From contig NZ_BMSE01000003.1 of the NCBI RefSeq assembly GCF_014648995.1, forward strand, positions 372,001 to 436,000: a stretch of 64,000 nucleotides of DNA, given 5' to 3'. Position 1 is the stretch's first letter; every line of letters starts with the position of its first letter. This DNA comes from Streptomyces massasporeus. Lineage in GTDB: Bacteria; Actinomycetota; Actinomycetes; Streptomycetales; Streptomycetaceae. Both the position numbers and the translations under genes were made by a program. Under the pieces are notes generated by a model. The model was not told where the DNA came from, made no database searches, and worked only from the letters and a program-made list of their open reading frames with translations. Below, in pieces: positions 17,511 to 26,873 of this stretch.

Positions 17511-18956
17511 TTCGGCCTTCGTCTCCGTCTCGGCCTTCATCTGCGGCTCCGACTTCGTCTCCGGCTCCGATGTCGTCTCTGTCTCGGCGCTCGTCTCCGT
17601 CTCGGCGTTCGACCCGGACTCGGCGGCCGCCGACGGCTCCACCGCGCGCGCCCGGTCCGCGAGGATCTTGATCGACACCAGGGCGATCACCGAGAGCGCG
17701 ACGATGTACCCGGACACCGCCATCGACGTGCCCGTCGCCTCCAGCAGCAGCACCATCATGAAGGGTGCGAGCCCGCCTCCCGCGACGGCCGCGATCTGGT
17801 AGCCGAGAGAGGCGCCGGTGTAGCGCATCTCCGGCGTGAACAGCTCGGCGAAGAGGGCGGCCTGGGGGCCGTACATGATGCTCAGGAAGCAGCTGGCGAC
17901 GAACGTGCCGACCGCGAGCCACAGCAGTGAGCCCGTGTCGATCAGCAGGAAGAGCGGTACGGCCCACAGGGCGATGCCGGCCGCGCCGAGGGCGTAGATC
18001 CGGATGCGGCCGACGCGGTCGGAGAGCGCCGCGGCTGCCGGGATCAGTACGAGCTGGGTGAGGCTGACGCAGAGCGAGACGGTGAGCACCGCACTCTTCT
18101 TCATGTCCAGCTCGCGGGTCGTGTAGTCGAGGACGCCGGTGATGAGGATGTAGAAGGTGGCGGTGTTCACGGCGAAGGAGCCGCCGGCCAGGAACACGGT
18201 GCCGAGGTGGCCGCGCAGGATCGTGCGCAGCGGCGAGCTCTGCTCGGTCTTCTCCTGCTCGGCGAGCGCCCGCTCGGCCTCGCGGAACGCCGGGGTCTCC
18301 TCGACGCGCGTGTGGATGTACCAGGCGAGGGCGAGGACCAGCAGCCCGACCAGGAACGGCACGCGCCAGCCCCAGGCCGCGAACGCCGAGTCGGTGGTGA
18401 GGGCTCCGGCCAGCAGGAAGACGGTGTTGGCGGTGACGACGCCGATGGGGACGCCGAGCTGGACGACGCTGCCGTAGACACCGCGCTTGCCCTCGGGGGC
18501 GTACTCGGTGGCCAGGAGCATCGCGCCGCCCCACTGGGCGCCGACGGCGACGCCCTGCGCGACCCGGAGCAGGACGAGCAGGATCGGGGCGGCCACGCCG
18601 ATCGTGTCGTAGGTCGGCAGCAGGCCGATGGCCGTGGTGGACACGCCCATGAGCGTGAGCGCGAGGACGAGCATCGGCTTGCGGCCGCGCTTGTCGCCGA
18701 GGTGGCCGGCGACGATGCCGCCGATGGGGCGGGCGAGGAAGCCGACGGCGAAGGTCGCGAACGAGGCGAGGACGCCTGCCGTGGCGCTGCCGGCGGGGAA
18801 GTAGAGGTCGCCGAGCACGAGGGCGGCGGCGATGCCGAAGACGAAGTAGTCGTACCACTCGACGGCCGAGGCGAGCGCCGCCGCGGTGGCCACCCGTCGG
18901 CGGTTGCCGACGGCGGGCGTGGTCGTGACGGGCTGAGCGGAAGGTGCCGTGTCCAT
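17499..18956 (-). CDS. MFS metabolite:H+ symporter (MHS family)
   Basis: A 485-residue transporter with 12 predicted helices. ALASAVEWYDYFVFGIAAAL near the N-terminus, the loop GHLGDKRGRKPMLV, and RVAQGVAVGAQWGGAMLLAT are hallmarks of the MHS branch (ProP, KgtP, ShiA), which imports organic acids, betaines or shikimate by proton symport. The last ~37 residues are a Glu/Thr/Ser-rich low-complexity tail (AETETSAETETTSEPETKSE). The start is ATG 18956 with GGAG upstream; GTG 18965 is possible. The operator at 19021-19037 matches those before the SDR operon and the molybdopterin oxidoreductase. Confidence 0.9.
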   Translation of the reverse strand: MDTAPSAQPVTTTPAVGNRRRVATAAALASAVEWYDYFVFGIAAALVLGDLYFPAGSATAGVLASFATFAVGFLARPIGGIVAGHLGDKRGRKPMLVLALTLMGVSTTAIGLLPTYDTIGVAAPILLVLLRVAQGVAVGAQWGGAMLLATEYAPEGKRGVYGSVVQLGVPIGVVTANTVFLLAGALTTDSAFAAWGWRVPFLVGLLVLALAWYIHTRVEETPAFREAERALAEQEKTEQSSPLRTILRGHLGTVFLAGGSFAVNTATFYILITGVLDYTTRELDMKKSAVLTVSLCVSLTQLVLIPAAAALSDRVGRIRIYALGAAGIALWAVPLFLLIDTGSLLWLAVGTFVASCFLSIMYGPQAALFAELFTPEMRYTGASLGYQIAAVAGGGLAPFMMVLLLEATGTSMAVSGYIVALSVIALVSIKILADRARAVEPSAAAESGSNAETETSAETETTSEPETKSEPQMKAETETKAESAG

Positions 18957-19020
18957 GCGGTGCACGCTCCGGGGGGTGCGGGGGACGGAACGGGGGGTGG
19001 CTCGAGTTCCGGGGAACGTA

Positions 19021-19037
19021 CTGACCGGACGGTATGC
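19021..19037. promoter_or_regulatory. TetR-type operator upstream of the MFS symporter
   Basis: CTGACCGGACGGTATGC on the plus strand, 65 bp upstream of the MFS start. It matches the site at 3105-3121 (CTAACCGGTCGGTATGT) at 13 of 17 positions and shares the ACCGG-N-CGGTATG core. Confidence 0.5.
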
Positions 19038-19107
19038 CCGTCAACGGGTCGCGCACCAGGAGTTTTGCCTGTACTTGGCATCGACCGCGGGCCCGGACAT
19101 GCCGAAG

Positions 19108-19134
19108 ACCCCGGCCTCGCGAGATGGCCGGGGT
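19108..19134. terminator. Hairpin terminator after the alcohol dehydrogenase gene
   Basis: ACCCCGGCC and GGCCGGGGT, 9-base arms around a 9-base loop, 16 bp beyond the ADH stop on the minus strand. There is no long T run, as is usual in Streptomyces. Confidence 0.65.
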
Positions 19135-19149
19135 GCGTCGGAGCCGGGG

Positions 19150-20232
19150 CTAGAAGACGACCAGGGCCCGTCCGCCCTTGCCCGCGAGCATGTTCTCGAA
19201 GGCCGCCGGAATGCCGTCCAGGGAGATGCGCTCGGTCACCAGCGCGCTCAGGTCGAGGCGGCCCGCCCGGATGTGCTCGGCCAGGACCGGGAGGTCCTGA
19301 GCCGGGTCGGAGTTGCCGTAGACGCAGCCGGAGAGGGTGCGGCCCCAGTGGAAGATCTCCAGGGCGTTGAAGGTGACCTGCTGGTCCTTGCCGCCGATGC
19401 CGACGACCGTGGTGCGGCCGCCGCGCCGGGTCGAGTCCCAGGCCGCGCGGATGCTGACCGCGCGTCCGGCACACTCCACGGCGACGTCGACGCCCTGCTT
19501 GCCGGTGAGGCCGCGGATCTCACGGGCGGTGGTGTCGGAGGCGACGACGTAGTCGGTGGCGCCCGCCGCCCTGGCCAGCTCTTCCTTCTCGGCGGACACG
19601 TCCACCGCGACGATCTTCGAGGCACCCGCGATCCGGGCGGCCTGGAGGGCGGAGAGGCCCACTCCCCCGACGCCGAACACCGCGACCGTCTCGCCGGCCC
19701 GGACCCGGGCGGAGTGGTGGACGGCGCCGTAGCCGGTGAGGACGGCGCAGCCGAGGAGGGCCGCGTCGGTCAGCGGGACGCCGTCCGGGACCGGCAGGAC
19801 GCAGGACGCGGAGACGACCGTCTCCTCGGCGAACGCGGCGACGTTCAGGCCGGGGTGGAGGTCGGTGCCCTCGGTGGTGCGGGCGTAGACGTCGGCGGCG
19901 CCGCTGAGGGCGTTGGCGCACAGCCACACCTCACCGAGCGAGCAGGCGTGGCAGGCGCCGCAGGACGGGGCCCAGTTGAGGACGACCCCGTCGCCGGGCG
20001 AGACGTGACCGACGCCCTCGCCGACGGCGACGACCGTGCCGGCGCCCTCGTGGCCGAGGACGGCGGGGACGGGCACGCGCATGGTGCCGTCGGACAGGGA
20101 CAGGTCGGAGTGGCAGACCCCGGCGGCGGCGAGCCGGACGCGGACCTGGCCGGGTCCGGGGTCGGGCAGGTCGATGCCGGTGATCTCCAGCGGGGAGCCG
20201 ATGGCGGGCAGGACGGCGGCGCGGACAGCCAT
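19150..20232 (-). CDS. Zinc-dependent alcohol dehydrogenase (class III-like, MDR superfamily)
   Basis: A 360-residue medium-chain dehydrogenase. The catalytic-zinc ligands are in AAGVCHSDLS and GHEGAGTVVAVGEGV, the structural-zinc cysteines in CGACHACSLGEVWLC, and the NAD-binding glycine motif is VFGVGGVGLSALQAARIAGA with Asp after strand 2 (VAVDVS). It resembles NAD- or mycothiol/glutathione-type class III enzymes in motif layout. It follows the aldehyde dehydrogenase by 19 bp, so the pair could oxidise a primary alcohol to the acid in two steps. Confidence 0.93.
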   Translation of the reverse strand: MAVRAAVLPAIGSPLEITGIDLPDPGPGQVRVRLAAAGVCHSDLSLSDGTMRVPVPAVLGHEGAGTVVAVGEGVGHVSPGDGVVLNWAPSCGACHACSLGEVWLCANALSGAADVYARTTEGTDLHPGLNVAAFAEETVVSASCVLPVPDGVPLTDAALLGCAVLTGYGAVHHSARVRAGETVAVFGVGGVGLSALQAARIAGASKIVAVDVSAEKEELARAAGATDYVVASDTTAREIRGLTGKQGVDVAVECAGRAVSIRAAWDSTRRGGRTTVVGIGGKDQQVTFNALEIFHWGRTLSGCVYGNSDPAQDLPVLAEHIRAGRLDLSALVTERISLDGIPAAFENMLAGKGGRALVVF

Positions 20233-20251
20233 GACGGAAGGGACTCCCTGA

Positions 20252-21640
20252 CTAGAACTGGAGGGACTTGGTCTGGAGGTACTCGGCCAGGCCGTGCACG
20301 CCGAGTTCGCGGCCCACGCCGGACTGCTTGTAGCCACCGAAGGGCGCGAGCGGGTTGAAGCGGCCGCCGTTGATGTCGACCTGACCGGTCTCCATCCGGC
20401 GCGCGAACGCCACCGCCTCGGCCTCGTCACCGGCCCAGACGGCGCCGGCCAGGCCGTACACCGTGCCGTTGGCGATGCGCAGGGCGTCCTCCTCGTCCTC
20501 GTACTTCAGGATCGACAGGACCGGGCCGAAGATCTCCTCCTGCGCGATGGTCATGTCCGGGGTGACGTCGGCGAAGACGGTCGGGGCGACGAAGTATCCC
20601 TGTTCGCGCGGGGCTTCGGGGCCGCCGGCGACCAGGCGGGCGCCTTCCGCCACGCCCTTCTCGATGTAGCCGCGCACCCGGTCCTGCTGTTTGGCGTTGA
20701 CGACCGGGCCGATGCGGTCGCCGTACTTGGCGGCGGCGGCAGCGGCGAGCTCGACGGCCTCGTCGTAGCGGTCGCGGTGGACCAGCATCCGCGTCCAGGC
20801 GCTGCACGTCTGCCCGGAGTTGGACATGACGTTGGCGACGCCGACGTTGACCGCCTTGGCCAGGTCGGCGCTCGGGAGGATGACGTTGGCCGACTTGCCG
20901 CCCAGTTCCAGGGCGACCTTCTTGATCTGCCCGGCGGCGATCGCGGCGATCTGCCGTCCGACGGCGGTGGAGCCGGTGAAGGAGACCAGGTCGACGCCCG
21001 GGTGCTCGGCGAGGGCCTGTCCCGCGACCGGGCCGAGGCCGGTGACCAGGTTGAAGACGCCCGCCGGGAGCCCGGCCTCGTGCACGGCGCCGGCGAACAG
21101 CCGGGCGACCAGCGGAGTGTCCTCGGCGGGCTTCACCACGACCGTGCAGCCGGCCGCGAGGGCCGGGGCGACCTTGGCGACGATCTGGTGCAGCGGGTAG
21201 TTCCAGGGCGTGATCGCGGCCACGACACCGACCGGCTCCTGGTGCACGACCGAGTTGCCGGTCTTCTCCTCGAAGGCGTACGTCGCCGCGAGCTCGGCGT
21301 AGGAGCCCGCCACCGCGATCGGCACGCCCGCGTGGACGGCCTGCGAGAACTTCAGCGGGGAGCCGAGTTCGGCCGTGACGGTCTCGGCGATCTCGTCGGC
21401 GCGGGTCACGAGCACGTCCCGCAGCGCGGCCAGGCGCGCCGCGCGCTCGGCGGGCGGGGTCGCGGCCCAGTCCGGCAGGGCGGCGCGGGCGGCCCGTACG
21501 GCGGCGTCGACGTCCTCGGCGGTGCCCGCCGGGACCGTGCCGATGACCTGCTCGTCGACCGGGTTCACGACCTCGATCACGTCCTGGCCGGCGGCGGGGC
21601 GCCAGGCGCCGTCGATGTACATGCCGTCGTGTGCCTTCAT
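20252..21640 (-). CDS. NAD(P)-dependent aldehyde dehydrogenase
   Basis: A 462-residue ALDH. The catalytic Glu is in [13 protein letters not shown] (near residue 245) and the catalytic Cys in [13 protein letters not shown] (near residue 279); [12 protein letters not shown] and [11 protein letters not shown] mark the NAD site. The start ATG 21640 has GGAGGAAG upstream. It is the first gene of an ALDH-ADH operon whose promoter region carries the dyad at 21681-21699. The product would be a carboxylic acid, which could feed an acyl-CoA ligase. Confidence 0.95.
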   Translation of the reverse strand: MKAHDGMYIDGAWRPAAGQDVIEVVNPVDEQVIGTVPAGTAEDVDAAVRAARAALPDWAATPPAERAARLAALRDVLVTRADEIAETVTAELGSPLKFSQAVHAGVPIAVAGSYAELAATYAFEEKTGNSVVHQEPVGVVAAITPWNYPLHQIVAKVAPALAAGCTVVVKPAEDTPLVARLFAGAVHEAGLPAGVFNLVTGLGPVAGQALAEHPGVDLVSFTGSTAVGRQIAAIAAGQIKKVALELGGKSANVILPSADLAKAVNVGVANVMSNSGQTCSAWTRMLVHRDRYDEAVELAAAAAAKYGDRIGPVVNAKQQDRVRGYIEKGVAEGARLVAGGPEAPREQGYFVAPTVFADVTPDMTIAQEEIFGPVLSILKYEDEEDALRIANGTVYGLAGAVWAGDEAEAVAFARRMETGQVDINGGRFNPLAPFGGYKQSGVGRELGVHGLAEYLQTKSLQF

Positions 21641-21680
21641 CGCGCTTCCTCCGGGGGCGGGGCGTCGTCGTCCGGCACAT

Positions 21681-21699
21681 AAACTAGCGACGATAGTTT
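21681..21699. promoter_or_regulatory. TetR operator upstream of the ALDH-ADH operon
   Basis: AAACTAGCG-A-CGATAGTTT, a 19-bp dyad with 8 of 9 pairs, 41 bp upstream of the ALDH start. The outer parts equal the dyad in the acyl-CoA dehydrogenase/tetR gap. No tetR gene is adjacent here, so the regulator of that distant pair is the best candidate. Confidence 0.65.
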
Positions 21700-21762
21700 T
21701 CTGGCGCCAGACACCACCGGTCATCAGAGCACGCGGACGGTCACCCCCGGATGTGCCGCTCC

Positions 21763-23100
21763 TCACTCCCCCAGGTCGGGCAGCCGGTCCGGGTGCGGGC
21801 AGATCCGGTCGCCGTGCTGGTCGAAGATGAAGAGGTGGGCGAGGTCCACGAGGAGCGGCACCTGCATGCCGTGCCGGAGGGCCAGGTCCGGGGTGGTGCG
21901 GACGATGAGATCGCCGGGCAGGCGCGCTTCGGCGGTCGCGGGGACGGCGGCGGGCTCCGGGTGGTCCAGGGCGATCACGGGTCCGGCCCGCCCGGCCCCG
22001 GACCGCTCCCGGAGCCGCGTGAGCACCGAGCCGTCGCGGCGGCGCCGCCGGGCGGGACGTCCGGGGCGGGGGCGCGGGGCCTCCAGTTCGGGGACGACGG
22101 CGGGGCTGGAGCCCGTGTCGAAGTGGACGAGGATCTCGTGCCCCTGGAACTCCACGTGCTCGACCAGGCCGGTGATCGGCACCTCGCCGGGGCGGGCCGC
22201 GCTGTGCTTGGCGATCCGGACGGCCTCGGAGCGCAGCCCGACGATGACCTCGCGGCCCTGCTGGACGCGCAGCAGCTGGTGGTCCAGGGAGAGCGGCTCG
22301 GGCAGGCGCAGGAACTGCTTGCCCAGGCTGATGGTCATCGCCCCGTCGAGCGGGGCACGCACCAGGCCGCGCAGCAGATTGATGCGCGGGGTGCCGATGA
22401 ACGCGGCGACGAAGACGTTGCTGGGCAGCGCGTAGACCACGCGGGGGCTGTCGACCTGCTGGAGCACACCGCCGCGCAGCACGGCGACCCGGTCGCCGAG
22501 CGACATGGCCTCGGCCTGGTCGTGGGTGACGTAGATCGTGGTGACGCCCAGCTCCTGGGTGAGCCGGGAGATCTCGGCCCGCAGATGGGTGCGGAGCTTG
22601 GCGTCGAGGTTGGACAGCGGCTCGTCCATCAGGAACGCGGAGGGGTGGCGGGCGATGGCCCGGCCCATGGCGACCCGCTGGCGTTCGCCGCCGGAGAGCT
22701 GGCCGGGCAGCCGGTCGAGGAGGTCCTCGATGCCGAGCATGCGGGCGGTGGCGTCGACCCGCGGTCGGGGGTCCGCGCCCGGATCCTCGATGCGCAGCGG
22801 GAACCCGATGTTCGCGCGGCTGGTCATGTTCGGGTACAGGGCGAAGTTCTGGAAGACCATCGCCATGTCCCGGCCGGACGGCGGCAGGTCGTTGGCGTAC
22901 TCGCCGTCGAGCAGCAGTCGGCCCTCGTCGATCTCCTCCAGCCCGGCGATCATTCTGAGCACGGTGGACTTGCCGCAGCCGGACGGGCCGAGCAGCACGA
23001 GGAACTCGCCGGGCGTGATGTCCAGCGACAGCCGGTCCACCACGCGGGCGCCCCGCGTGTAGGACTTGCTCACATCGTGCAGGGAGATGGCGCGTGTCAT
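21763..23100 (-). CDS. ABC transporter ATP-binding protein, sugar-import (MalK/UgpC) type
   Basis: A 445-residue ATPase. It has Walker [11 protein letters not shown]-loop [12 protein letters not shown], signature [14 protein letters not shown], Walker [16 protein letters not shown] and the switch His in YVTHDQAEA, followed by the long C-terminal TOBE/OB regulatory domain typical of MalK/MsiK. The C-terminal part carries an unusual basic Pro/Arg insert ([20 protein letters not shown]). No permease or binding-protein genes are adjacent, so it probably energises importers encoded elsewhere, as MsiK does. Start ATG 23100 is preferred; ATG 23121 is possible. Confidence 0.88.
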   Translation of the reverse strand: MTRAISLHDVSKSYTRGARVVDRLSLDITPGEFLVLLGPSGCGKSTVLRMIAGLEEIDEGRLLLDGEYANDLPPSGRDMAMVFQNFALYPNMTSRANIGFPLRIEDPGADPRPRVDATARMLGIEDLLDRLPGQLSGGERQRVAMGRAIARHPSAFLMDEPLSNLDAKLRTHLRAEISRLTQELGVTTIYVTHDQAEAMSLGDRVAVLRGGVLQQVDSPRVVYALPSNVFVAAFIGTPRINLLRGLVRAPLDGAMTISLGKQFLRLPEPLSLDHQLLRVQQGREVIVGLRSEAVRIAKHSAARPGEVPITGLVEHVEFQGHEILVHFDTGSSPAVVPELEAPRPRPGRPARRRRRDGSVLTRLRERSGAGRAGPVIALDHPEPAAVPATAEARLPGDLIVRTTPDLALRHGMQVPLLVDLAHLFIFDQHGDRICPHPDRLPDLGE

Positions 23101-23297
23101 GAGGTGCCCCCGAGGGGTCATCAGGGCGCTGGTGCTCCGCGGTCGGAAGCCCCGTGCGGGTCGTACGGGGCTGTGGGTCACGGAAGTTAACGGAATGTGT
23201 GCGGCCTGGGGAAGACACCGGACAAGATCGGGGGCTTCGGTCCATCTGGTGAGAAGGCCGACGGTCCGGTCAGGCCGTCGGCCGGGAGCGGTCCGGG

Positions 23298-24872
23298 TCA
23301 GCGGATGCCGGTGAGGTGGGCGAAGACGACCACGTTCCCGGAGTAGCCCTTCCTGCGGTCGTAGCTGCCGCCGCAGGTGATCAGGCGCAGCTCGGGACGG
23401 CCCCGGGCGCCGTACACCTCCTGGCTGGGGAAGTGCGCCTTCTCGTACGACCTGATGTTGTCGACCGTGTAGACGGCGATCCGCCCGTCGGCGCGGCGGG
23501 CCTTGACGATCCGGCCCCGCTTCAGCTCGGGCAGCCCGGCGAAGACGGCCGGTCCGCTGTCCGTGTCCAGGTGTCCGACGGCCACGGCGGTGCCCTGCTC
23601 GCCGGGCGAGGCGCCGTGCCGGTACCAGCCGACGAGCTTGGGGTCGTCGTCCGGCGGTGCGGTGAGGCGGCGGTCGCGGTCGAGGCCGAGGTCCATGACC
23701 GGGGCGTCGAGGCGGAGGTAGGGGATGAGGAGGCGGGTGGCCCGGGAGCGGGGCAGGGGGCGGGGGCCTGCCGCGGGGCGGGGCTTGCGGACGGCGGGGG
23801 CGGCGGGCTTGGGAGCGGGGCGGGGAGCGGCGGCTGCGGGTCGGGGGTGGGGCGGGGGCGTGGCGGGGTTGGGGGTGCGGGGCGCTGGACTCCGGGGGGT
23901 GTTGATGACGCCGCCGTCCGGGGGCCGAGGCCCTTGGGTGCGGGGGGCTTTGCCGACGGGCCCGGGGGCGCGGGCCGGGGGCGCAGGGGATGCGGGGGGC
24001 CGGGGTGGGCCGGTGCGGGGGCCGGCGGGGGCGTGGGGGTCGGCCGGCCGAGCAGCGGCGCCGGTGCCGGTGCCCGAGGGGCGCGGTAGGGCGGCCTCAC
24101 CTGCGACGGAGGCCCCGGGCAGGGCAGCGTCGCCTGCGCCGGACGCCCCGGGCAGGGCGGCCGTCCCCGTGCCGGAGCCCGCCGGGTGGGCGGCCGTGGT
24201 GAAGTCCGGCGGGAGGGCCGTGACCGTGCCGCCGGGGTCTTCGCCCCTGTCCCAGGAGACGCCGACCACCACCAGCAGCGAAACGGCCACCACGATCGTC
24301 CGCGTCAGCCGATAGGCACGCCTCCGGCGCCAGGGCCTACGGCGCCGTGGGGGCCACGCGCCGGGGGTGCCAGGGGCGCCGGGGGCAGCTGCGTACCGCC
24401 CCGCCGGGACGGCTCCGGAACCGGCACCGGAGCCGGAACCACGCCGGGCCCGGGGGTCCGCAGCAGAGCCGGCCCCCCGGCGAAACCCCGGAACATCGGC
24501 AGCACCAGGCCCACGCCGACGCACCGGAGCGGCGGTGGATGCGGCACCCGAACCGGCGCCCCGGGCCCCGAGGCCGGCGGCAGCACCCCGTCGGCCCGGC
24601 GGAGCAGCCGCAGCCCCGGCCCCTCCCCCGCGCCGCCCCGCCGGCGCGCCGGCGGAACCGAAACCGGAACCCGAACCGATTCCGACACCGACGCCCGAAC
24701 CGGCTCCACGCCGAACCGCCGAACCGCCGCCACGCCGAACCGCCGAGGCGGCGCCGGGTCCGGCACCGCCTCCACTCCGCCGCTCCGGCCCGGCGTCGGG
24801 ACCGAGCGCGTCCCCGCCCCGTCCCGGCCGGGGGGTGGAGCGTTCCGCGGATCGTGCCTTACGCGGCGCCAT
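23298..24872 (-). CDS. Class F sortase with long disordered N-terminal extension
   Basis: A 524-residue protein. About 220 cytoplasmic residues of Gly/Ala/Arg/Pro-rich low complexity precede one membrane helix (TRTIVVAVSLLVVVGVSW). A Pro/Ala-rich linker follows, then a sortase domain from SRATRLLIPYLRLDAPVMDL to the end. Catalytic His lies in VAVGHLDTDSG and Cys in LRLITCGGSYD, as in actinobacterial class F transpeptidases. The N-terminus is uncertain: ATG 24872 overlaps the stop of the upstream gene and has a weak ribosome binding site, so the true start may be further in. The upstream secreted protein with a TPVTG tail is the likely substrate. Confidence 0.85.
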   Translation of the reverse strand: MAPRKARSAERSTPRPGRGGDALGPDAGPERRSGGGAGPGAASAVRRGGGSAVRRGAGSGVGVGIGSGSGFGSAGAPAGRRGGGAGAAAAPPGRRGAAAGLGARGAGSGAASTAAPVRRRGPGAADVPGFRRGAGSAADPRARRGSGSGAGSGAVPAGRYAAAPGAPGTPGAWPPRRRRPWRRRRAYRLTRTIVVAVSLLVVVGVSWDRGEDPGGTVTALPPDFTTAAHPAGSGTGTAALPGASGAGDAALPGASVAGEAALPRPSGTGTGAAARPADPHAPAGPRTGPPRPPASPAPPARAPGPVGKAPRTQGPRPPDGGVINTPRSPAPRTPNPATPPPHPRPAAAAPRPAPKPAAPAVRKPRPAAGPRPLPRSRATRLLIPYLRLDAPVMDLGLDRDRRLTAPPDDDPKLVGWYRHGASPGEQGTAVAVGHLDTDSGPAVFAGLPELKRGRIVKARRADGRIAVYTVDNIRSYEKAHFPSQEVYGARGRPELRLITCGGSYDRRKGYSGNVVVFAHLTGIR

Positions 24873-25446
24873 CGGGGCGGCGACGGAGCCGGAACCAGAC
24901 CGTCCCGGCGACGGCGGCCAGGCCGACCGCGGCCGCGCCGGTGACCGGCGTGAAGGCCTCACCGCGGGCGATGCCGCCACCGCCCGCGGGCGGGCCGCCG
25001 ACCGGCGTGGTCGGCTTCGAGGTCGGGCAGTCGACCTTGAACACCTTGAACTTGCCCGCGCCGTGGGCCTGGTCGGTGAGCCACGTCAGCTTGTACTGCC
25101 CGTTGGGCAGGTCGACGGCCGTGGTACGGCCCGCGCCGGTCGCGTCGGCGGTGAAGGTGCCGGTGCGCGTGGCCCCGCCCGGGACCTCGGGCTGGGTCTG
25201 GATGGTCCAGTTGACCCTCTCGCCCGCGTCGAAGTTGAACGCGGCGAGGTAGAAGTCGCAGACCTTCGGGTCGTTGCGCTGATTGGCCGCGGCCGTCGTG
25301 CTGGCGTGGATCTTGACGTCTCCGTTGTCCCCCGGGATCGGAGCGGCGACGGCGGACACCCCGCTCAGGGCGGTCCCTGCGAGGGTGAGGGCGGCGAGGA
25401 CGGCGGTGCGGGTGCCGGCACGACGCGCGAGGGGTACGACGGGCAT
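24859..25446 (-). CDS. Secreted protein with sorting-signal-like C-terminus (probable sortase substrate)
   Basis: A 195-residue exported protein of unknown function. A signal peptide (ARRAGTRTAVLAALTLAGTA, cleavage near SAVAAP) is followed by a beta-rich domain with two cysteines (KVCDFY, KVDCPT), a Gly/Pro linker and TPVTG at 166-170, then a hydrophobic stretch AAAVGLAAVAGTVW and RLRRR. That order of motif, helix and basic tail is a sortase sorting signal with Thr in place of Leu. ATG 25446 is chosen because GGAGG lies seven bases upstream. Its stop overlaps the sortase gene. Confidence 0.75.
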   Translation of the reverse strand: MPVVPLARRAGTRTAVLAALTLAGTALSGVSAVAAPIPGDNGDVKIHASTTAAANQRNDPKVCDFYLAAFNFDAGERVNWTIQTQPEVPGGATRTGTFTADATGAGRTTAVDLPNGQYKLTWLTDQAHGAGKFKVFKVDCPTSKPTTPVGGPPAGGGGIARGEAFTPVTGAAAVGLAAVAGTVWFRLRRRPDGAA

Positions 25447-25546
25447 GAACATGCCTCCAAGTCAGATGATTTACATACAAACACCTCGTCACCTGACTCT
25501 CTGTCACCTCACGGTCGAAAAGGCCGCCGCACCGCCCTACGACGCG

Positions 25547-26851
25547 TCAGATATCGCTCTTCCGGCGCAGCGACACCCCACGCCTGAGGCCTCTGCGTGC
25601 CTCGGGAACCTCGCCGCCCGCCTCCTCCGAAGCGTCGGGCTCGTCCGGCTCATCAGGGTCGCCCGTCTCCTCCGGCGCCGCCGGCTCCCTCGGCGACCGC
25701 ACCGCGACCCCGGCCGACAGCAGCAACAGCACGCCCAGCATCACGAACGGCGCCGCCACACCCGCGACTCCGGCGATCAGTCCCGCCGCGGCGGGCGCGG
25801 CGACCTGGCCGAGCCGGTTGCCGGTCAGGCGCAGGGCCAGCGCCGTGGAGCGGGCGTCGTCGGGGGCGGCCTGGACGACCGTCGTCATGGACAGCGGCTG
25901 ACCGACCCCCAGGCAGAAGCCCAGCGCGGCCAGCAGCAGGCCGAGCGCCCACACCGGCACCGGCAGGGCGATGCCCGCGCAGAGCAGGGCGGCGAGCAGA
26001 CAGGTGAGGGTCAGCAGCAGGGTCCGGCCGAGCAGCCGCAGCAGGGGCGTGAGCACCATGCGGCAGGCGATCGTCGCCGCGGCGCGCAGACTGAGCAGGA
26101 CGCCGATCACGGACGGCGCGATGCCCCGGTGTTCGCCGACCACCGGCAGGTACGCGGTCAGGATGTCCGTCGCGGACAGCACGGCGAGGCTGATGAAGAT
26201 GCCCGCCGGCACCCCCCGGGTGCGCAGGATGCCCCCGACCGGGATCCGGTCGCCCTTGTCCGGGCGGGACGCGGACGCCGCACGGCGGTGCTCTATGCGC
26301 CACAGCGAGGTGAACGCGACCGCCGCCGTCGCACCCGCCACGATCAGGGCCAGCGCGCTGCTGCCGGCCATGTCGCCGCCGCCGATCAGCGCGCCCGCGG
26401 CGACCGGGCCGACCAGCTGGCCGAGGGCGGCGCCGATGGTGAAGTGGCCGAAGTTACGGTCCTGTTCGTGCGGCGCGGACTGGCGGGCGACCAGGGACTG
26501 GGAGCCGATGACGAAGCACAGGTGCCCGAGGCCCATCACCCCGCTCCACAGGGCCATCGTCCACAGGGAGCCGGCGACGCCGCTGAGGGCGCAGCCGCCC
26601 GATATGAGCACCACACCGACCGGCAGCAGGGGCGCGCAGCGTCCGTGGTCGGTGCGGCGGCCCAGGGGCACGGCGGCGAACAGGGGCAGCAGCGCGTAGA
26701 CACCGGCGATCACACCGATCGCGCGCTCGTCCGCGCCCAGCGCGAGGGCCCGGTAGGAGACGGCGGGCCGGGCCATCGACACCGCCCCCTGCGCGAAGCT
26801 GAAGGCGATGACGAGGCGGAGCAGCCAGCCGCGGTTCCCACCGGGCCTCAC
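25547..26851 (-). CDS. MFS transporter
   Basis: A 434-residue major-facilitator protein with 12 predicted helices (for example AALGQLVGPVAAGALIGG and ALGFCLGVGQPLSMTTVVQA) and the loop GRRTDHGRC in the motif-A position. The acidic and basic C-terminal tail (ETGDPDEPDEPDASEEAGGE) is cytoplasmic. I chose GTG 26851 because GGAGG precedes it by eight bases; the upstream ATG 26866 lacks a ribosome binding site. The stop of the citrate transporter gene is 22 bp upstream, so the two may be co-transcribed. Export of a metabolite or drug is likely; the substrate is unknown. Confidence 0.85.
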   Translation of the reverse strand: MRPGGNRGWLLRLVIAFSFAQGAVSMARPAVSYRALALGADERAIGVIAGVYALLPLFAAVPLGRRTDHGRCAPLLPVGVVLISGGCALSGVAGSLWTMALWSGVMGLGHLCFVIGSQSLVARQSAPHEQDRNFGHFTIGAALGQLVGPVAAGALIGGGDMAGSSALALIVAGATAAVAFTSLWRIEHRRAASASRPDKGDRIPVGGILRTRGVPAGIFISLAVLSATDILTAYLPVVGEHRGIAPSVIGVLLSLRAAATIACRMVLTPLLRLLGRTLLLTLTCLLAALLCAGIALPVPVWALGLLLAALGFCLGVGQPLSMTTVVQAAPDDARSTALALRLTGNRLGQVAAPAAAGLIAGVAGVAAPFVMLGVLLLLSAGVAVRSPREPAAPEETGDPDEPDEPDASEEAGGEVPEARRGLRRGVSLRRKSDI

Positions 26852-26873
26852 GACGACGTCCTCCATGGGGTGG

